Assembly: GCA_024405255.1 (NCBI GenBank) | Contig: JAKSOY010000051.1 | Location: forward strand, 1-21,158 | DNA from: Kiritimatiellia bacterium | GTDB taxonomy: Bacteria > Verrucomicrobiota > Kiritimatiellia > RFP12 > UBA1067 | DNA length: 21,158 nt | Reading direction: 5' to 3' | In this document: in pieces, positions 8,952 to 16,711 of the stretch | How the letters are laid out: every line of letters starts with the position of its first letter | How positions within the stretch are numbered: the stretch's first letter is position 1 | Program-made: the position numbers and the translations under genes | Notes under the pieces: generated by a model | Database searches by the model: none | What the model was told of the DNA's origin: nothing | Seen by the model: only the letters and a program-made list of their open reading frames with translations

Positions 8952-9523
8952 GATTTGGCTCCTTTGAATTCACCCATGGTCGCTTCGCCCTTCGCCGAAA
9001 TGCCGGTTGAACGAAAGACCGTCGCCACCGTCAGAAAAAGAATCTTGAAATCAAGCGCCAGCGACCGATGGTCGACATACCACACGTCGTGCGCGAACTT
9101 CTCCTCCCACGAGAGGAGGTTGCGTCCATTCACCTGCGCCCATCCTGTGATGCCGGGACGCACCTCGTGACGACGCATCTGCTCAGGCGAATAGCGCGGC
9201 AGATAGACGGTCGGCAACGGACGCGGACCCACCAGCGACATCGTCCCTTTCAACACCAGCAGCAGTTCCGGCAGTTCATCAAGCGACGACGCACGCAAGA
9301 AACGACCGAACGGCGTCAACCGTTCCGCATCGGTTCCCTCACCCGTACGCATTGTACGGAACTTGAGAATGCGAAAGGCGCGTCCGCCCAGGCCCGCGCG
9401 TTCCTGTGTGAAGAAAACCGGCTTCCCGAGTTTCATCCACACCATCAGTGCGACAATGCCCATCACCGGCAACCAGAACGGCGCCGACAAAAGGACAAGA
9501 CAAATGTCGCACAGGCGCTTCAT
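8948..9523 (-). CDS. pglC: PglC-like bacterial sugar transferase (monotopic phosphoglycosyl transferase)
   Basis: This 191-residue enzyme moves a phospho-sugar from a UDP-sugar to undecaprenyl phosphate, the first membrane step of glycan assembly. It has an N-terminal re-entrant hydrophobic segment (residues 3-30, with a proline break in LLSAPFW), the KFRTM motif, the catalytic Asp-Glu pair D82-E83 in SLDELPEL, then SLVGPRPLP and RPGITGWAQVNGRN. The size matches the small PglC form without the N-terminal domains of WcaJ. The start ATG 9523-9521 overlaps the stop of the aminotransferase gene (TGATG); a longer in-frame reading back to 9676 lies entirely inside that gene and looks unrelated to the family. 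It is translationally coupled to its neighbours on both sides. Confidence 0.92.
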   Translation of the reverse strand: MKRLCDICLVLLSAPFWLPVMGIVALMVWMKLGKPVFFTQERAGLGGRAFRILKFRTMRTGEGTDAERLTPFGRFLRASSLDELPELLLVLKGTMSLVGPRPLPTVYLPRYSPEQMRRHEVRPGITGWAQVNGRNLLSWEEKFAHDVWYVDHRSLALDFKILFLTVATVFRSTGISAKGEATMGEFKGAKS

Positions 9524-10650
9524 CACACCAGCGCCTCGGCGATGTACATGAGCTGGCGCCGCGTGAGTCCGGCACCCGAGGGAAGACAGAGTCCCCGGCG
9601 GAAAAGATCTTCTGAAACATCGCCCCCGTAGACGCGACATCTGCGGAAGACCGGCTGCAGATGCAGCGGCTTCCACACCGGACGGCTCTCGATGTTCGCC
9701 GCCGTCAGTGCGGCCGCAGCGGCATCACGCGCACGTTCCGAAGGGAAGATGAAAACGCTGAGCCAGCGCGTGGAATTCGTGAAGTCGCCGCACGGGTACG
9801 GCGCGATACGATGTCCGGGACGCTTGTCGCCGCAGAGCAAACCTTGGTAGAAATCGAATATCTTCCGCTTGCGGCGAATGATCTCCGGCAGACGGTCCAG
9901 CTGCGCGCACCCGACGGCCGCAAGCAGATTGCTCATCCGATAGTTGTATCCGACTTCGCAATGCTCGTACCACACGGCGTTTTCACGCGCCTGCTGCGCA
10001 CGCCAGCGGGCGCGCGAGACGACTTCGGGATCGCGGGACAGAACCGCACCTCCACCCGAAGTCGTCATGATCTTGTTCCCATTGAACGACAGGACGGACG
10101 CAAAACCCGCCGCACCGGCCGCGCGATCACGGCAAGTCGCCCCGACCGCTTCGGCCGCGTCGATAATCAAAGTCGCACCATAGGTTTCGCAGAGGGATTC
10201 GAGTCCGTCATAGTCACAGCACTGGCCATAGATATCGGCCGCAAGAACGAGCACCTGACGGCGCTTGGTCCCCTTCCGCGAACGTGTTGCAACCCGCAGC
10301 GCACGCTCAAGAAGCGGCAAAGAGATCGTCCCCGTCAACGGATCGGCATCAATGAAAATCGGCTGAGCGCCCCGATGCCAGGCCGGACCGACCGTGGCAA
10401 TGAACGTGAGCGTCGAAGCGAGGACAATCGTTTCCGGACCGACCTTCAACTCTTCCATCAGCAGATCAAGCGCGGCCGTTCCCGAGGCCACCGCCGCCGC
10501 ATGCGTGCCCGTCAGCTCGCCAAGCCGACGGTCGAACGCGTCCACCATCGGGCCGCACGGCGCCACATAACCAGAATCGAATGCGGCCTCGACAGCCGCA
10601 CGTTCAGGTTCGCCCACCCAGGGGGGAGAAAGAAAAATTCGTTTCTGCAT
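9523..10650 (-). CDS. pglE: PglE-like DegT/DnrJ/EryC1 sugar aminotransferase
   Basis: This PLP enzyme aminates a UDP-4-keto sugar. The 375-residue protein has the fold's landmarks: GTAALDL for the phosphate-binding start of the cofactor site (residues 57-63), D164 in IIDAAEAVG for the pyridine nitrogen, and the Schiff-base lysine K193 in SFNGNKIMTTSGGG, a wording close to PglE of Campylobacter. Acceptor-side residues YNYRMSNLLAAVG follow. It opens the four-gene set with the PglC- and PglD-like genes. The dehydratase (PglF) that would make its substrate is not in the window. The start ATG 10650 has no Shine-Dalgarno sequence; a -10 box ends 6 nt before it, so the mRNA may be leaderless. Confidence 0.9.
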   Translation of the reverse strand: MQKRIFLSPPWVGEPERAAVEAAFDSGYVAPCGPMVDAFDRRLGELTGTHAAAVASGTAALDLLMEELKVGPETIVLASTLTFIATVGPAWHRGAQPIFIDADPLTGTISLPLLERALRVATRSRKGTKRRQVLVLAADIYGQCCDYDGLESLCETYGATLIIDAAEAVGATCRDRAAGAAGFASVLSFNGNKIMTTSGGGAVLSRDPEVVSRARWRAQQARENAVWYEHCEVGYNYRMSNLLAAVGCAQLDRLPEIIRRKRKIFDFYQGLLCGDKRPGHRIAPYPCGDFTNSTRWLSVFIFPSERARDAAAAALTAANIESRPVWKPLHLQPVFRRCRVYGGDVSEDLFRRGLCLPSGAGLTRRQLMYIAEALV

Positions 10651-10656
10651 GGAAAG

Positions 10657-10686
10657 ATTTTACCATTTTCGAGCGCGTAAACGCAA
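10657..10686 (-). promoter_or_regulatory. Candidate promoter of the amino-sugar operon, leaderless geometry
   Basis: On the minus strand TTGCGT (10686-10681) and TAAAAT (10662-10657) are 18 nt apart. The -10 box ends 6 nt before ATG 10650, which places the expected transcription start at or next to the A of the start codon. The -35 box is imperfect. The 62-bp gap to recR holds nothing else that I recognise. Confidence 0.5.
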
Positions 10687-10712
10687 ATGAAATAGGAGGC
10701 CGTCGTCCATCG

Positions 10713-11324
10713 TCACATCGAGCACCGATGGAGAATCGCACGGCGCAACGTGAGCGGGTCTGAATACGCCACACCGGAATCTGCCGGCAGGCCAAAGGCA
10801 AGTCGCGTCACCTTGACAGGTACTTCAGCGGAGGGCCAACCCCGCAGGAGTTCACCCACATACCCCGCCGTGGCATCGCCTTCCATATCCGTGGAGAGCG
10901 CCAGAAGGACTTCCGTAAAACCTTCGGCGGCGATACGGTTCTTCAATTCGCCGAGACGCAGCTTTTCGGGGCCCATGCGATGGGCGGGCGACAACTTGCC
11001 GCCGAGTACGTGGTAGCGTCCGCGAAAAGCGCCCGACTCCTCGATCGTCATAATGTCCGCCGGTTCTTCGACCACGCAGACAGATGTCGTCTCGCGCGTG
11101 AGGTCCGTACAGAACGCGCAGGGATCCGCACCGCGCACGGTGAAAGCGCCGCAACGAGAACAGCAGCAGACATTCTCGCGCGCATCGTTCAACGCAAGGA
11201 CGAGGGGATCCAGCAGGCGTTCAGGATCCCGCAAGAGTGCAAGAGCCGCGCGCCCTGCGCTGCGTCGGCCAAGGCCGGGCAAGCGCGCGAGCGCGCGTTC
11301 AAGTGTGTCGATTGGTTGAAGCAT
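10713..11324 (-). CDS. recR: Recombination mediator protein RecR
   Basis: RecR works with RecO and RecF to load RecA on gapped DNA. The 203-residue protein, of normal length, has an N-terminal helix-hairpin-helix (LPGLGRRSAGRAAL, residues 15-28), a C4 zinc finger (C55, C58, C69, C72), and a Toprim domain beginning at VCVVEEPADI and including the GGKLSP segment. Two further cysteines (C53, C54) precede the finger. It starts 6 nt after the ybaB stop codon with only a weak ribosome site (GGTAAG), which suggests coupling to ybaB translation. The ybaB-recR pair is a common bacterial arrangement; the usual third member, dnaX, is missing upstream. Confidence 0.96.
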   Translation of the reverse strand: MLQPIDTLERALARLPGLGRRSAGRAALALLRDPERLLDPLVLALNDARENVCCCSRCGAFTVRGADPCAFCTDLTRETTSVCVVEEPADIMTIEESGAFRGRYHVLGGKLSPAHRMGPEKLRLGELKNRIAAEGFTEVLLALSTDMEGDATAGYVGELLRGWPSAEVPVKVTRLAFGLPADSGVAYSDPLTLRRAILHRCSM

Positions 11325-11330
11325 GAAAAC

Positions 11331-11663
11331 TTACCGGCCAAAGAGGCCCTTCAGTCCACCGCCCAGACTGCCATTCGACTTCATCAGCGCCATCATCTGC
11401 TCCTGCGTGGTCTTCTTGACCTGCTTGAGCGCACCGTTGACGACATTGAAGAGCATCGTTTCGAAACGCTCCGGCTTGCCGCCGGCCGCTTCCTTCCACG
11501 CCTCTTCCGAAATCTTGATCGAGGCAACCGTGAAGTCGCCACGCGCAACGACCGTAATGCCGCCGTTGGAATATTCGCACTGGATCTTCTCGATTTCCGC
11601 CTGCATCTTCTTCGCTTCGTTGCGCATCTGAATCGCCTGCGACATCTGATCAAAAATACCCAT
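11331..11663 (-). CDS. ybaB: YbaB/EbfC family nucleoid-associated protein
   Basis: This 110-residue protein has the family layout: a long N-terminal helix (QMSQAIQMRNEAKKMQAEIE), a central strand hairpin (GGITVVARGDFTVASIKI) and a C-terminal helix followed by a glycine-rich tail (GSLGGGLKGLFGR). YbaB/EbfC forms tweezer-like dimers that bind DNA with little sequence preference. The start ATG 11663 is 4 nt after the stop of the upstream regulator-like gene, and AAAGG within the end of that gene serves as the ribosome site. It is followed 6 nt later by recR, as in many genomes. Confidence 0.93.
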   Translation of the reverse strand: MGIFDQMSQAIQMRNEAKKMQAEIEKIQCEYSNGGITVVARGDFTVASIKISEEAWKEAAGGKPERFETMLFNVVNGALKQVKKTTQEQMMALMKSNGSLGGGLKGLFGR

Positions 11664-11667
11664 TTTC

Positions 11668-12057
11668 TTAACCCTTTCTTTCTTCGTTCTTTTTATTGTT
11701 TTTTAAAAGACCATATTTACGAGCCTTGTAGGAAACCACACGCGCCGTCGTTTTCAACGCTCGAGCCGCAGCGGCGGATTTGCCGCCATGCGCTGCAAGC
11801 GCCTGGGCGAGGATCATCTTCTCGAACCCTTCCGTCAGGTCCGTCCAACTCTCACCCCGCCAGGTCCAATTTGCCAGAGGACCTTCAGCACGTGTTCGCA
11901 GCCACTGGCGCACGGCGAGGGGCAGATCGTCCACTTCCACCTGTGCGCCAAAGGCGACGAGCTCAGCCTCGTACCGCGCCCGCGACTTTTCCTGCGGATT
12001 CTTCCACGGATAGGACTCGAGCGCGGCCGTCGCAGCGTCAGACCAGCTTCTTTCCAC
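11668..12057 (-). CDS. NtrC-family fragment: AAA+ lid remnant plus Fis-type HTH, no ATPase
   Basis: The 129-residue protein ends in a Fis/HTH_8-type DNA-binding domain (residues 77-117: EKMILAQALAAHGGKSAAAA... to VVSYKARKYGL). Residues 7-50 match the end of a sigma54-activator AAA+ domain: ALESYPW stands where ALxxYxWPGNVREL is usual, and VEVDDLPLAVR matches the IxxxDLPxxIR segment. Walker A, Walker B and GAFTGA are absent, so it cannot activate sigma54 polymerase by ATP hydrolysis. The start is GTG 12057-12055, with GAGGA 5 nt upstream inside the last codons of purC; the genes overlap by 20 nt. The open frame and tight spacing to ybaB suggest a maintained DNA-binding protein, perhaps Fis-like. 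Its targets are unknown. Confidence 0.75.
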   Translation of the reverse strand: MERSWSDAATAALESYPWKNPQEKSRARYEAELVAFGAQVEVDDLPLAVRQWLRTRAEGPLANWTWRGESWTDLTEGFEKMILAQALAAHGGKSAAAARALKTTARVVSYKARKYGLLKNNKKNEERKG

Positions 12058-12940
12058 TCAGTTCCTCGTACGCTTTCACATAGATGTCATGCGTGCGGGT
12101 AATGACATCATCCGGCAGCACCGGCCCCGGCGGCTGATGGTTGAAGTTGATCGAATCGAGCCAGTCGCGGACGTACTGCTTGTCGAGAGACGGCGGATTG
12201 GCGCCCACCTTGTAGCTCGCCTCGGGCCAGAAGCGGCTCGAGTCGGGCGTCAGCACCTCGTCCGCGAGGATGAGCGAGCCGTCGTCGTCCTTGCCGAACT
12301 CGAACTTCGTGTCCGCGATGATGATGCCGTGCTTCGCGGCGTAGTCCGCCGCCTTCGAGTAGAGCCCGATCGTCGCGTCCTTCAGCAGCTTCGCGGTCGC
12401 CTCGCCGACGAGCTTCGCGGTCTCGGCGTAGTTGATCGCCTCGTCGTGGTCGCCGATCGCGGCCTTCGTCGTGGGGGTGAAGAGCACTTCGTCGAGCTTG
12501 GACGCGTTCTGATAGCCCTCGCGCAGCTTCTGGCCGTTGACCGTGCCGCTCTTCTGGTATTCCTTCCAGCCGCTTCCGGTGAGATAGCCGCGAGCGATGC
12601 ACTCGACCTCGACCATGTTCACCTTCTTGACGAGCATTGAACGCCCGCGCAGGTCTTCCTTCACGCACTGAAGCTCGGCCGGATACTCATCCACGTTCGC
12701 CGTGATGAGATGGTTCTTCATGCCGAGGAACTCCATCCAGAAGAGCGAGAGCTGATTCAGCACCTTGCCCTTGTCGGGCACACCGCAGGGAAGGATAACG
12801 TCAAAGGCGCTGATGCGGTCCGTGACCACCATCAGCAGCTTGTCGCCGAGATCGAAGACGTCGCGCACCTTGCCGCTCTTCGGAGGCGGCAAACCGGGGA
12901 TCGACGTCTCCAGCAGCGCATGATTCTTGTCGTATTTCAT
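12038..12940 (-). CDS. purC: Phosphoribosylaminoimidazole-succinocarboxamide synthase (SAICAR synthetase)
   Basis: PurC joins CAIR and aspartate with ATP in purine synthesis. The 300-residue protein is of the longer bacterial/yeast-like form and shows SGKVRDVFDLGD (residues 22-33), VVTDRISAFDVILP, the signature VECIARGYLTGSGWKEY, IIADTKFEFG and LADEVLTPDSSRFWP. The start ATG 12940 has AAAAGGA upstream. No other purine gene is present; downstream genes are the regulator fragment, ybaB and recR, all on the same strand with gaps of -20, 4 and 6 nt, so purC probably opens a four-gene operon. Its codon use looks more GC-biased than that of its neighbours, as expected for a well-expressed gene. Confidence 0.97.
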   Translation of the reverse strand: MKYDKNHALLETSIPGLPPPKSGKVRDVFDLGDKLLMVVTDRISAFDVILPCGVPDKGKVLNQLSLFWMEFLGMKNHLITANVDEYPAELQCVKEDLRGRSMLVKKVNMVEVECIARGYLTGSGWKEYQKSGTVNGQKLREGYQNASKLDEVLFTPTTKAAIGDHDEAINYAETAKLVGEATAKLLKDATIGLYSKAADYAAKHGIIIADTKFEFGKDDDGSLILADEVLTPDSSRFWPEASYKVGANPPSLDKQYVRDWLDSINFNHQPPGPVLPDDVITRTHDIYVKAYEELSGKKLV

Positions 12941-12972
12941 TTCATTTGTCCTTTTGAAAAAATTGAGATACT

Positions 12973-13002
12973 ATTATACCATAAATCGGCACGGGGTGGA
13001 AA
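12973..13002 (-). promoter_or_regulatory. purC promoter
   Basis: On the minus strand a perfect -10 TATAAT (12978-12973) is preceded 18 nt upstream by TTTCCA (13002-12997), which matches four of six -35 positions. The predicted leader of about 26 nt contains the purC ribosome site. The 123-bp gap 12941-13063 also holds the divergent promoter of the plus-strand gene at 13064. Confidence 0.6.
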
Positions 13003-13026
13003 AATAGTTATCTACTTGTGAAAACA

Positions 13027-13056
13027 TTCGCGCAGGACAATGGAATTTGCTAAAAT
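13027..13056 (+). promoter_or_regulatory. Candidate promoter of the NTF2-like gene, leaderless geometry
   Basis: The extended -10 TGCTAAAAT (box TAAAAT at 13051-13056) ends 7 nt before ATG 13064, and TTCGCG lies 18 nt upstream of the box (13027-13032, weak -35). The transcription start would fall at the start codon. If translation instead begins at ATG 13040 this box would lie inside the gene. Confidence 0.45.
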
Positions 13057-13063
13057 ATCGTCC

Positions 13064-13570
13064 ATGCAAATCTCAAGAAAAGGTTTTATCGGCCTCGGGT
13101 GCGGACTTTTGGTCCTGGCCCTGGTCATTGCGTTCCTCCCCAACGAGGAAAAGCGCGTGCGAAAGACGTTTGACCGCGTCGCCGAACTTCTTGCAAAAGA
13201 CGGCGACGAACCCGTCCTGACGACGGCCGGCAAGGCGAATGGACTGAGCAATCTCATTGCGCCGAAGATGCATCTCGAGGCGAAGGAAATCGGGTTGAAC
13301 GAATCGTTCGATCCGACGACGCTCGCCCAATGCGCCACCCTCATGCGCGCGCACGAACGTCACATTACCGTGACCTTCAGCGATATCTCCGTCGACTTTC
13401 CGCCCGACAAGGAGAATGTCGCCGACGTGCTCGGGAATGTCGCCGTCGATGCGGACCACAACCTCGGGTTCAAGGACAAGGAATCGCGTACCTTTGAAGC
13501 GACGCTCACGAAAGACGAAGAAACCGACACCTGGCAATTCAAGAACGTCAAGGTCCATCGCGTCAATTGA
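13064..13570 (+). CDS. Small membrane-anchored protein with a probable NTF2-like fold
   Basis: The 168-residue protein has one N-terminal hydrophobic segment (residues 7-25, GFIGLGCGLLVLALVIAFL) after two positive charges, so it is probably anchored with the rest outside the cytoplasm. The remainder (helix KRVRKTFDRVAELLAKDG, then strand-rich HITVTFSDISVDF and ESRTFEATLTKDEETDTWQFKNVKV) has the layout of nuclear-transport-factor-2-like domains; this is judged from pattern only. I preferred ATG 13064 because the -10 box lies just before it; ATG 13040 adds eight residues, with AGGA only 2 nt upstream. It is followed 44 nt later by the secreted hydrolase gene and may be co-transcribed with it. 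The function is unknown. Confidence 0.7.
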   Translation: MQISRKGFIGLGCGLLVLALVIAFLPNEEKRVRKTFDRVAELLAKDGDEPVLTTAGKANGLSNLIAPKMHLEAKEIGLNESFDPTTLAQCATLMRAHERHITVTFSDISVDFPPDKENVADVLGNVAVDADHNLGFKDKESRTFEATLTKDEETDTWQFKNVKVHRVN

Positions 13571-13614
13571 CAACGCTGTCACGCTTTTAACCAACTGAAA
13601 GCAATTCGACAATC

Positions 13615-16600
13615 ATGAAATACATTGCGTTCCTCACCACACTCGTTTTCGCCTCCGTGGCGAGCGCCGCGTCATTCACCTGGGATGCCACGAAGGACGG
13701 CCGTCTGATGACCGCGACGAACGACATCGTCCTTTTCAAAAACGTCGCACTTGCGAACTGCAAGCTGACGGGTTGCTGGTTCAACAAGGCGGGACGCCAC
13801 CGTGTGGACGGTTCGCGCGCGATGTGCAATGGCCGCGGAACCGTTTGCCATGAACAGCGTGCGGCGGAGGGACAGACCCTCATTGCCCAATGCCAGCTCT
13901 GTACCGAGGGCTACACCAAGTGCGTGAAAATCCAGCTGCGCCAGGCGGGTGCCGACGTCATGGGACGTGTTCTCTACGCCAAGTACTGTCCTAAATCGGG
14001 CGCCAACCACCTCGGGGTCGACTTCGACACGTTCAAGCCGGTTGCCCAGCAGGAGATCTATTCAGTTCTTCCTTCGGGACGCGCAACCAACGGCTACAAT
14101 GTCGACCAGTTGACGCTCCGCGAGATCGGTGCCGCGGCGGACAACATCCCTGATCCGACAGACGGCTCGATGCCGGAGGACACGGTTCTCGACTTCATGG
14201 AAACGCCCGTCGAACCGGAGATCTGGAAAACCTATTGCGCCCAGCATCCGGCACCCTTCCATCTTTTTGGTGAAGACCGCCATTATGCCGTGCGCAACAA
14301 CATCATTCCGGCGCATTGGTTTGCAAAAGACAATCACGCGGCGACGATCTTCCGCGGTCACGCGCAGCCTGGCGAATTCTATCCGTTCCAGATTTGCGTG
14401 GCTTCCGAAACCGCGCGGACCCTGCGCTGGCGCGCGGAAACGGATCTGCCCGTCACCTGCGTCACGCCCGAGACCTGCGCTGTCTCCGCGAAAGGCGTGA
14501 AACCGATTTGGGTGATGCTCGACATCCCCGCGACGGCGCAGCAGGGACAGACCCTGCGCGGGCGCATCCATGTGACGGACACAGCATCGAATGAAACGCG
14601 GACGCTCCCCTTTGAGATCGCGGTTACGGGTGCCCTGTTGAAAGACGGCGGCGTTTCCGATGCCTGGCGTCTTGCCCGCCTCAAATGGCTGACGAGCACG
14701 CTCGGCGATGAGGACACGGTCACACGCCCCTACACGCCCGTCACGATCGACTCGGCGAAGCCGCGTACGATCAGGCTGCTTGGACGCACCTTGACGCTCG
14801 CCCCCGACGGACTGCCTGCGCAAATCACTTCGTCGTATAGCGGATCCAACACCAAGATTCTCGACACCTCGTTCGATCTGCTGGCGCGTCCTTTCTCGTT
14901 CACGGCCGAAGGCGAGGGATTCGGTCCTGCCGCCGAATCGACCTTCACCTTCACATCCCAGAAGCAAACCGAAGTCGCTTGGCGGGCGGAAACCAGTTAT
15001 GGTTCCGTCAAGCGCATCGTCGAAGGCAAAATGGATTTCACCGGTACGGGATTCTTCCGCATCCGTTTCGAAGGCGGGTCCGTGCGTAAAGCCGTCTTCG
15101 GAATCGACATGCCCGCCCAAGTCGCCCGCTATTTCGAGGGACTCGGCCGTAACGGCGGGGCTTTCCCCGACAACCTCACGCACACGTGGAACGCGAAATT
15201 CAACCGCGATGCGGCGTGGTTCGGCTCCATCAACGGCGGACTTGCAATCCGCTTCAAAGACGCCAACTATCGCCGTCCCTTTGTGAACGCCTACTATGCC
15301 TGGCGTCCGCTGGTCCTGCCACGCAGCTGGGCCGCCGGCAATGGTACGATTACCGTTCGAAAGAACGCGCAGGAAGCCAGCTTGCGTGCGGAGGCCGCCA
15401 ACGCCCCTGCGGGTGCCGAGTGGAATTTCGAACTCTACCTCACGCCCTTCCATCCGCTGAATTTGAAGCAGCAGCTCACGCGTCGCTATTACCATTACGG
15501 ACAGCACGCGAAGGCCGCCGATTTCGCGACACTCCGCCGTCAGGGCGCGACCGTGGTGAATCTGCATCACAACACGGTCTGGAACCCCTACATCAACTAT
15601 CCTTACAATGACGACGGCGGACCGTTCCTGAAAAAGATCGTGAAAGACGCGCACGACGCGGGCCTGTTGCTCAAAGTCTACTACACGACACGCGAGCTCA
15701 CGCAGAACCTTCCCGAATTCTTTGCGTTGAAGTCCCTGGATGGCGAGATCTTCGCGAAACGCAATCCCACCGTGCCCGGGTGGCCCTGCACGAACGGTTC
15801 GGGCCCCCACCCGTGGCTACAGCAGCATGTCGGACTCGACATCATTCCGGCCTGGCGCGAAAATGTGCGCTTTAGTGCCTATCCCTCCCGCCTCGACCTC
15901 GCGGTCATCACCACACCCGAGACGCGCTGGGACAATTTCTTCCTCGCCGGACTCGACCGTCTCGTCCGGAACTATGACATCGACGGCATCTACATCGACG
16001 ATACGGCGCTCTCGGGGAAGGCGATGCAGCGGGCGCGCCGCATTCTCGATCGCGACGGGAAGGTCCGTCTTGTCGACAACCACTCGTGGAACCACCACAG
16101 CGGCCTCGCGGGAAGCGGTTCGTCGAACCTCGTGTTCCTCGACCTCTATCCGTACTTCGATCTCCTGTGGCGAGGCGAAGGCTTCTCGAACAACACCCCG
16201 GCCGATTTCTGGCTTGTCGAACGTTCGGGCCTGCCGTTTGGCGTTGCCGGCGAAATGCTGGGCCGCGGCAACCCCTTCCGCGGACTTCTCTTCGGCATGA
16301 CCGACCGCTGGGGCTGGGGTGGCAATCCAATCGGTCTCTGGAAGTTCTTCGATGCGACCAAACTGAACGAAGGAGAATTCTGGGGATGGTGGGACGACAC
16401 CAATCCGATCACGGCGACCGGTTCGGCCGAGGTCAAGACGAGCCTCTGGAAGACGCCGACCGGGACCGTGCTCGTACTTGCCAACTTTGCGAACGCCGCA
16501 CAGAAAGTGTCGCTTGTCGCCGACCGTGCGAAACTCGGTTTTCCGCTGGTCGACACGGCCTGGACCCAGCCCGAAATCCCGGCGGCGCAAAAGACAGGGA

Positions 16601-16674
16601 CTGTCCCCAATCTCGCCCAACCGTTCGAGATTCCCGCCGGCGGAGGATTCATCTGGGTCCATCCTAAAAATTAA
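13615..16674 (+). CDS. Secreted DUF6067-like putative glycoside hydrolase
   Basis: The 1019-residue protein starts with a signal peptide (MKYIAFLTTLVFASVASA). An N-terminal domain (to about 185) is cysteine-rich and beta-like. A second part (about 220-345; NIIPAHWFAKDNHAATIFRG, EFYPFQICVAS, PIWVMLDIPATAQQGQTLRG) resembles the beta-sandwich domain ahead of GH123/DUF4091-type catalytic domains. The C-terminal half (about 620-990) looks like a TIM barrel: NLHHNTVWNPY, then YDIDGIYIDDTALSG with candidate acidic residues D788, D790, D795 and D796, then VDNHSWNHHSG and a beta domain. I recognise the overall type as DUF6067-like; the substrate is unknown. The ribosome site is weak. Near the end, TGTVPN is encoded by a variant copy of the palindromic repeat seen in ybeY. 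Confidence 0.8.
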   Translation: MKYIAFLTTLVFASVASAASFTWDATKDGRLMTATNDIVLFKNVALANCKLTGCWFNKAGRHRVDGSRAMCNGRGTVCHEQRAAEGQTLIAQCQLCTEGYTKCVKIQLRQAGADVMGRVLYAKYCPKSGANHLGVDFDTFKPVAQQEIYSVLPSGRATNGYNVDQLTLREIGAAADNIPDPTDGSMPEDTVLDFMETPVEPEIWKTYCAQHPAPFHLFGEDRHYAVRNNIIPAHWFAKDNHAATIFRGHAQPGEFYPFQICVASETARTLRWRAETDLPVTCVTPETCAVSAKGVKPIWVMLDIPATAQQGQTLRGRIHVTDTASNETRTLPFEIAVTGALLKDGGVSDAWRLARLKWLTSTLGDEDTVTRPYTPVTIDSAKPRTIRLLGRTLTLAPDGLPAQITSSYSGSNTKILDTSFDLLARPFSFTAEGEGFGPAAESTFTFTSQKQTEVAWRAETSYGSVKRIVEGKMDFTGTGFFRIRFEGGSVRKAVFGIDMPAQVARYFEGLGRNGGAFPDNLTHTWNAKFNRDAAWFGSINGGLAIRFKDANYRRPFVNAYYAWRPLVLPRSWAAGNGTITVRKNAQEASLRAEAANAPAGAEWNFELYLTPFHPLNLKQQLTRRYYHYGQHAKAADFATLRRQGATVVNLHHNTVWNPYINYPYNDDGGPFLKKIVKDAHDAGLLLKVYYTTRELTQNLPEFFALKSLDGEIFAKRNPTVPGWPCTNGSGPHPWLQQHVGLDIIPAWRENVRFSAYPSRLDLAVITTPETRWDNFFLAGLDRLVRNYDIDGIYIDDTALSGKAMQRARRILDRDGKVRLVDNHSWNHHSGLAGSGSSNLVFLDLYPYFDLLWRGEGFSNNTPADFWLVERSGLPFGVAGEMLGRGNPFRGLLFGMTDRWGWGGNPIGLWKFFDATKLNEGEFWGWWDDTNPITATGSAEVKTSLWKTPTGTVLVLANFANAAQKVSLVADRAKLGFPLVDTAWTQPEIPAAQKTGTVPNLAQPFEIPAGGGFIWVHPKN
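16597..16608 (+). repeat. Variant copy of the GGGGTCTGTCCCC palindrome
   Basis: GGGACTGTCCCC differs by one base from GGGTCTGTCCCC, which occurs three times 130-200 bp downstream. It is in frame in the glycoside hydrolase gene and encodes GTVP, in the same reading phase as the GSVP copies in ybeY. Confidence 0.45.
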
Positions 16675-16711
16675 AAATTCAAATTTCACTCAGATTTCAT
16701 AGAAGATTCAA

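Noticed and set aside
9524..9676. In-frame extension of the PglC-like gene to ATG 9676.
   Set aside because: It would lie fully inside the aminotransferase gene, is unlike the family, and the start at 9523 overlaps the stop in a typical TGATG.
14062..15810. A 582-codon open frame on the minus strand.
   Set aside because: It is antisense to the glycoside hydrolase gene and has the composition of a high-GC shadow frame.
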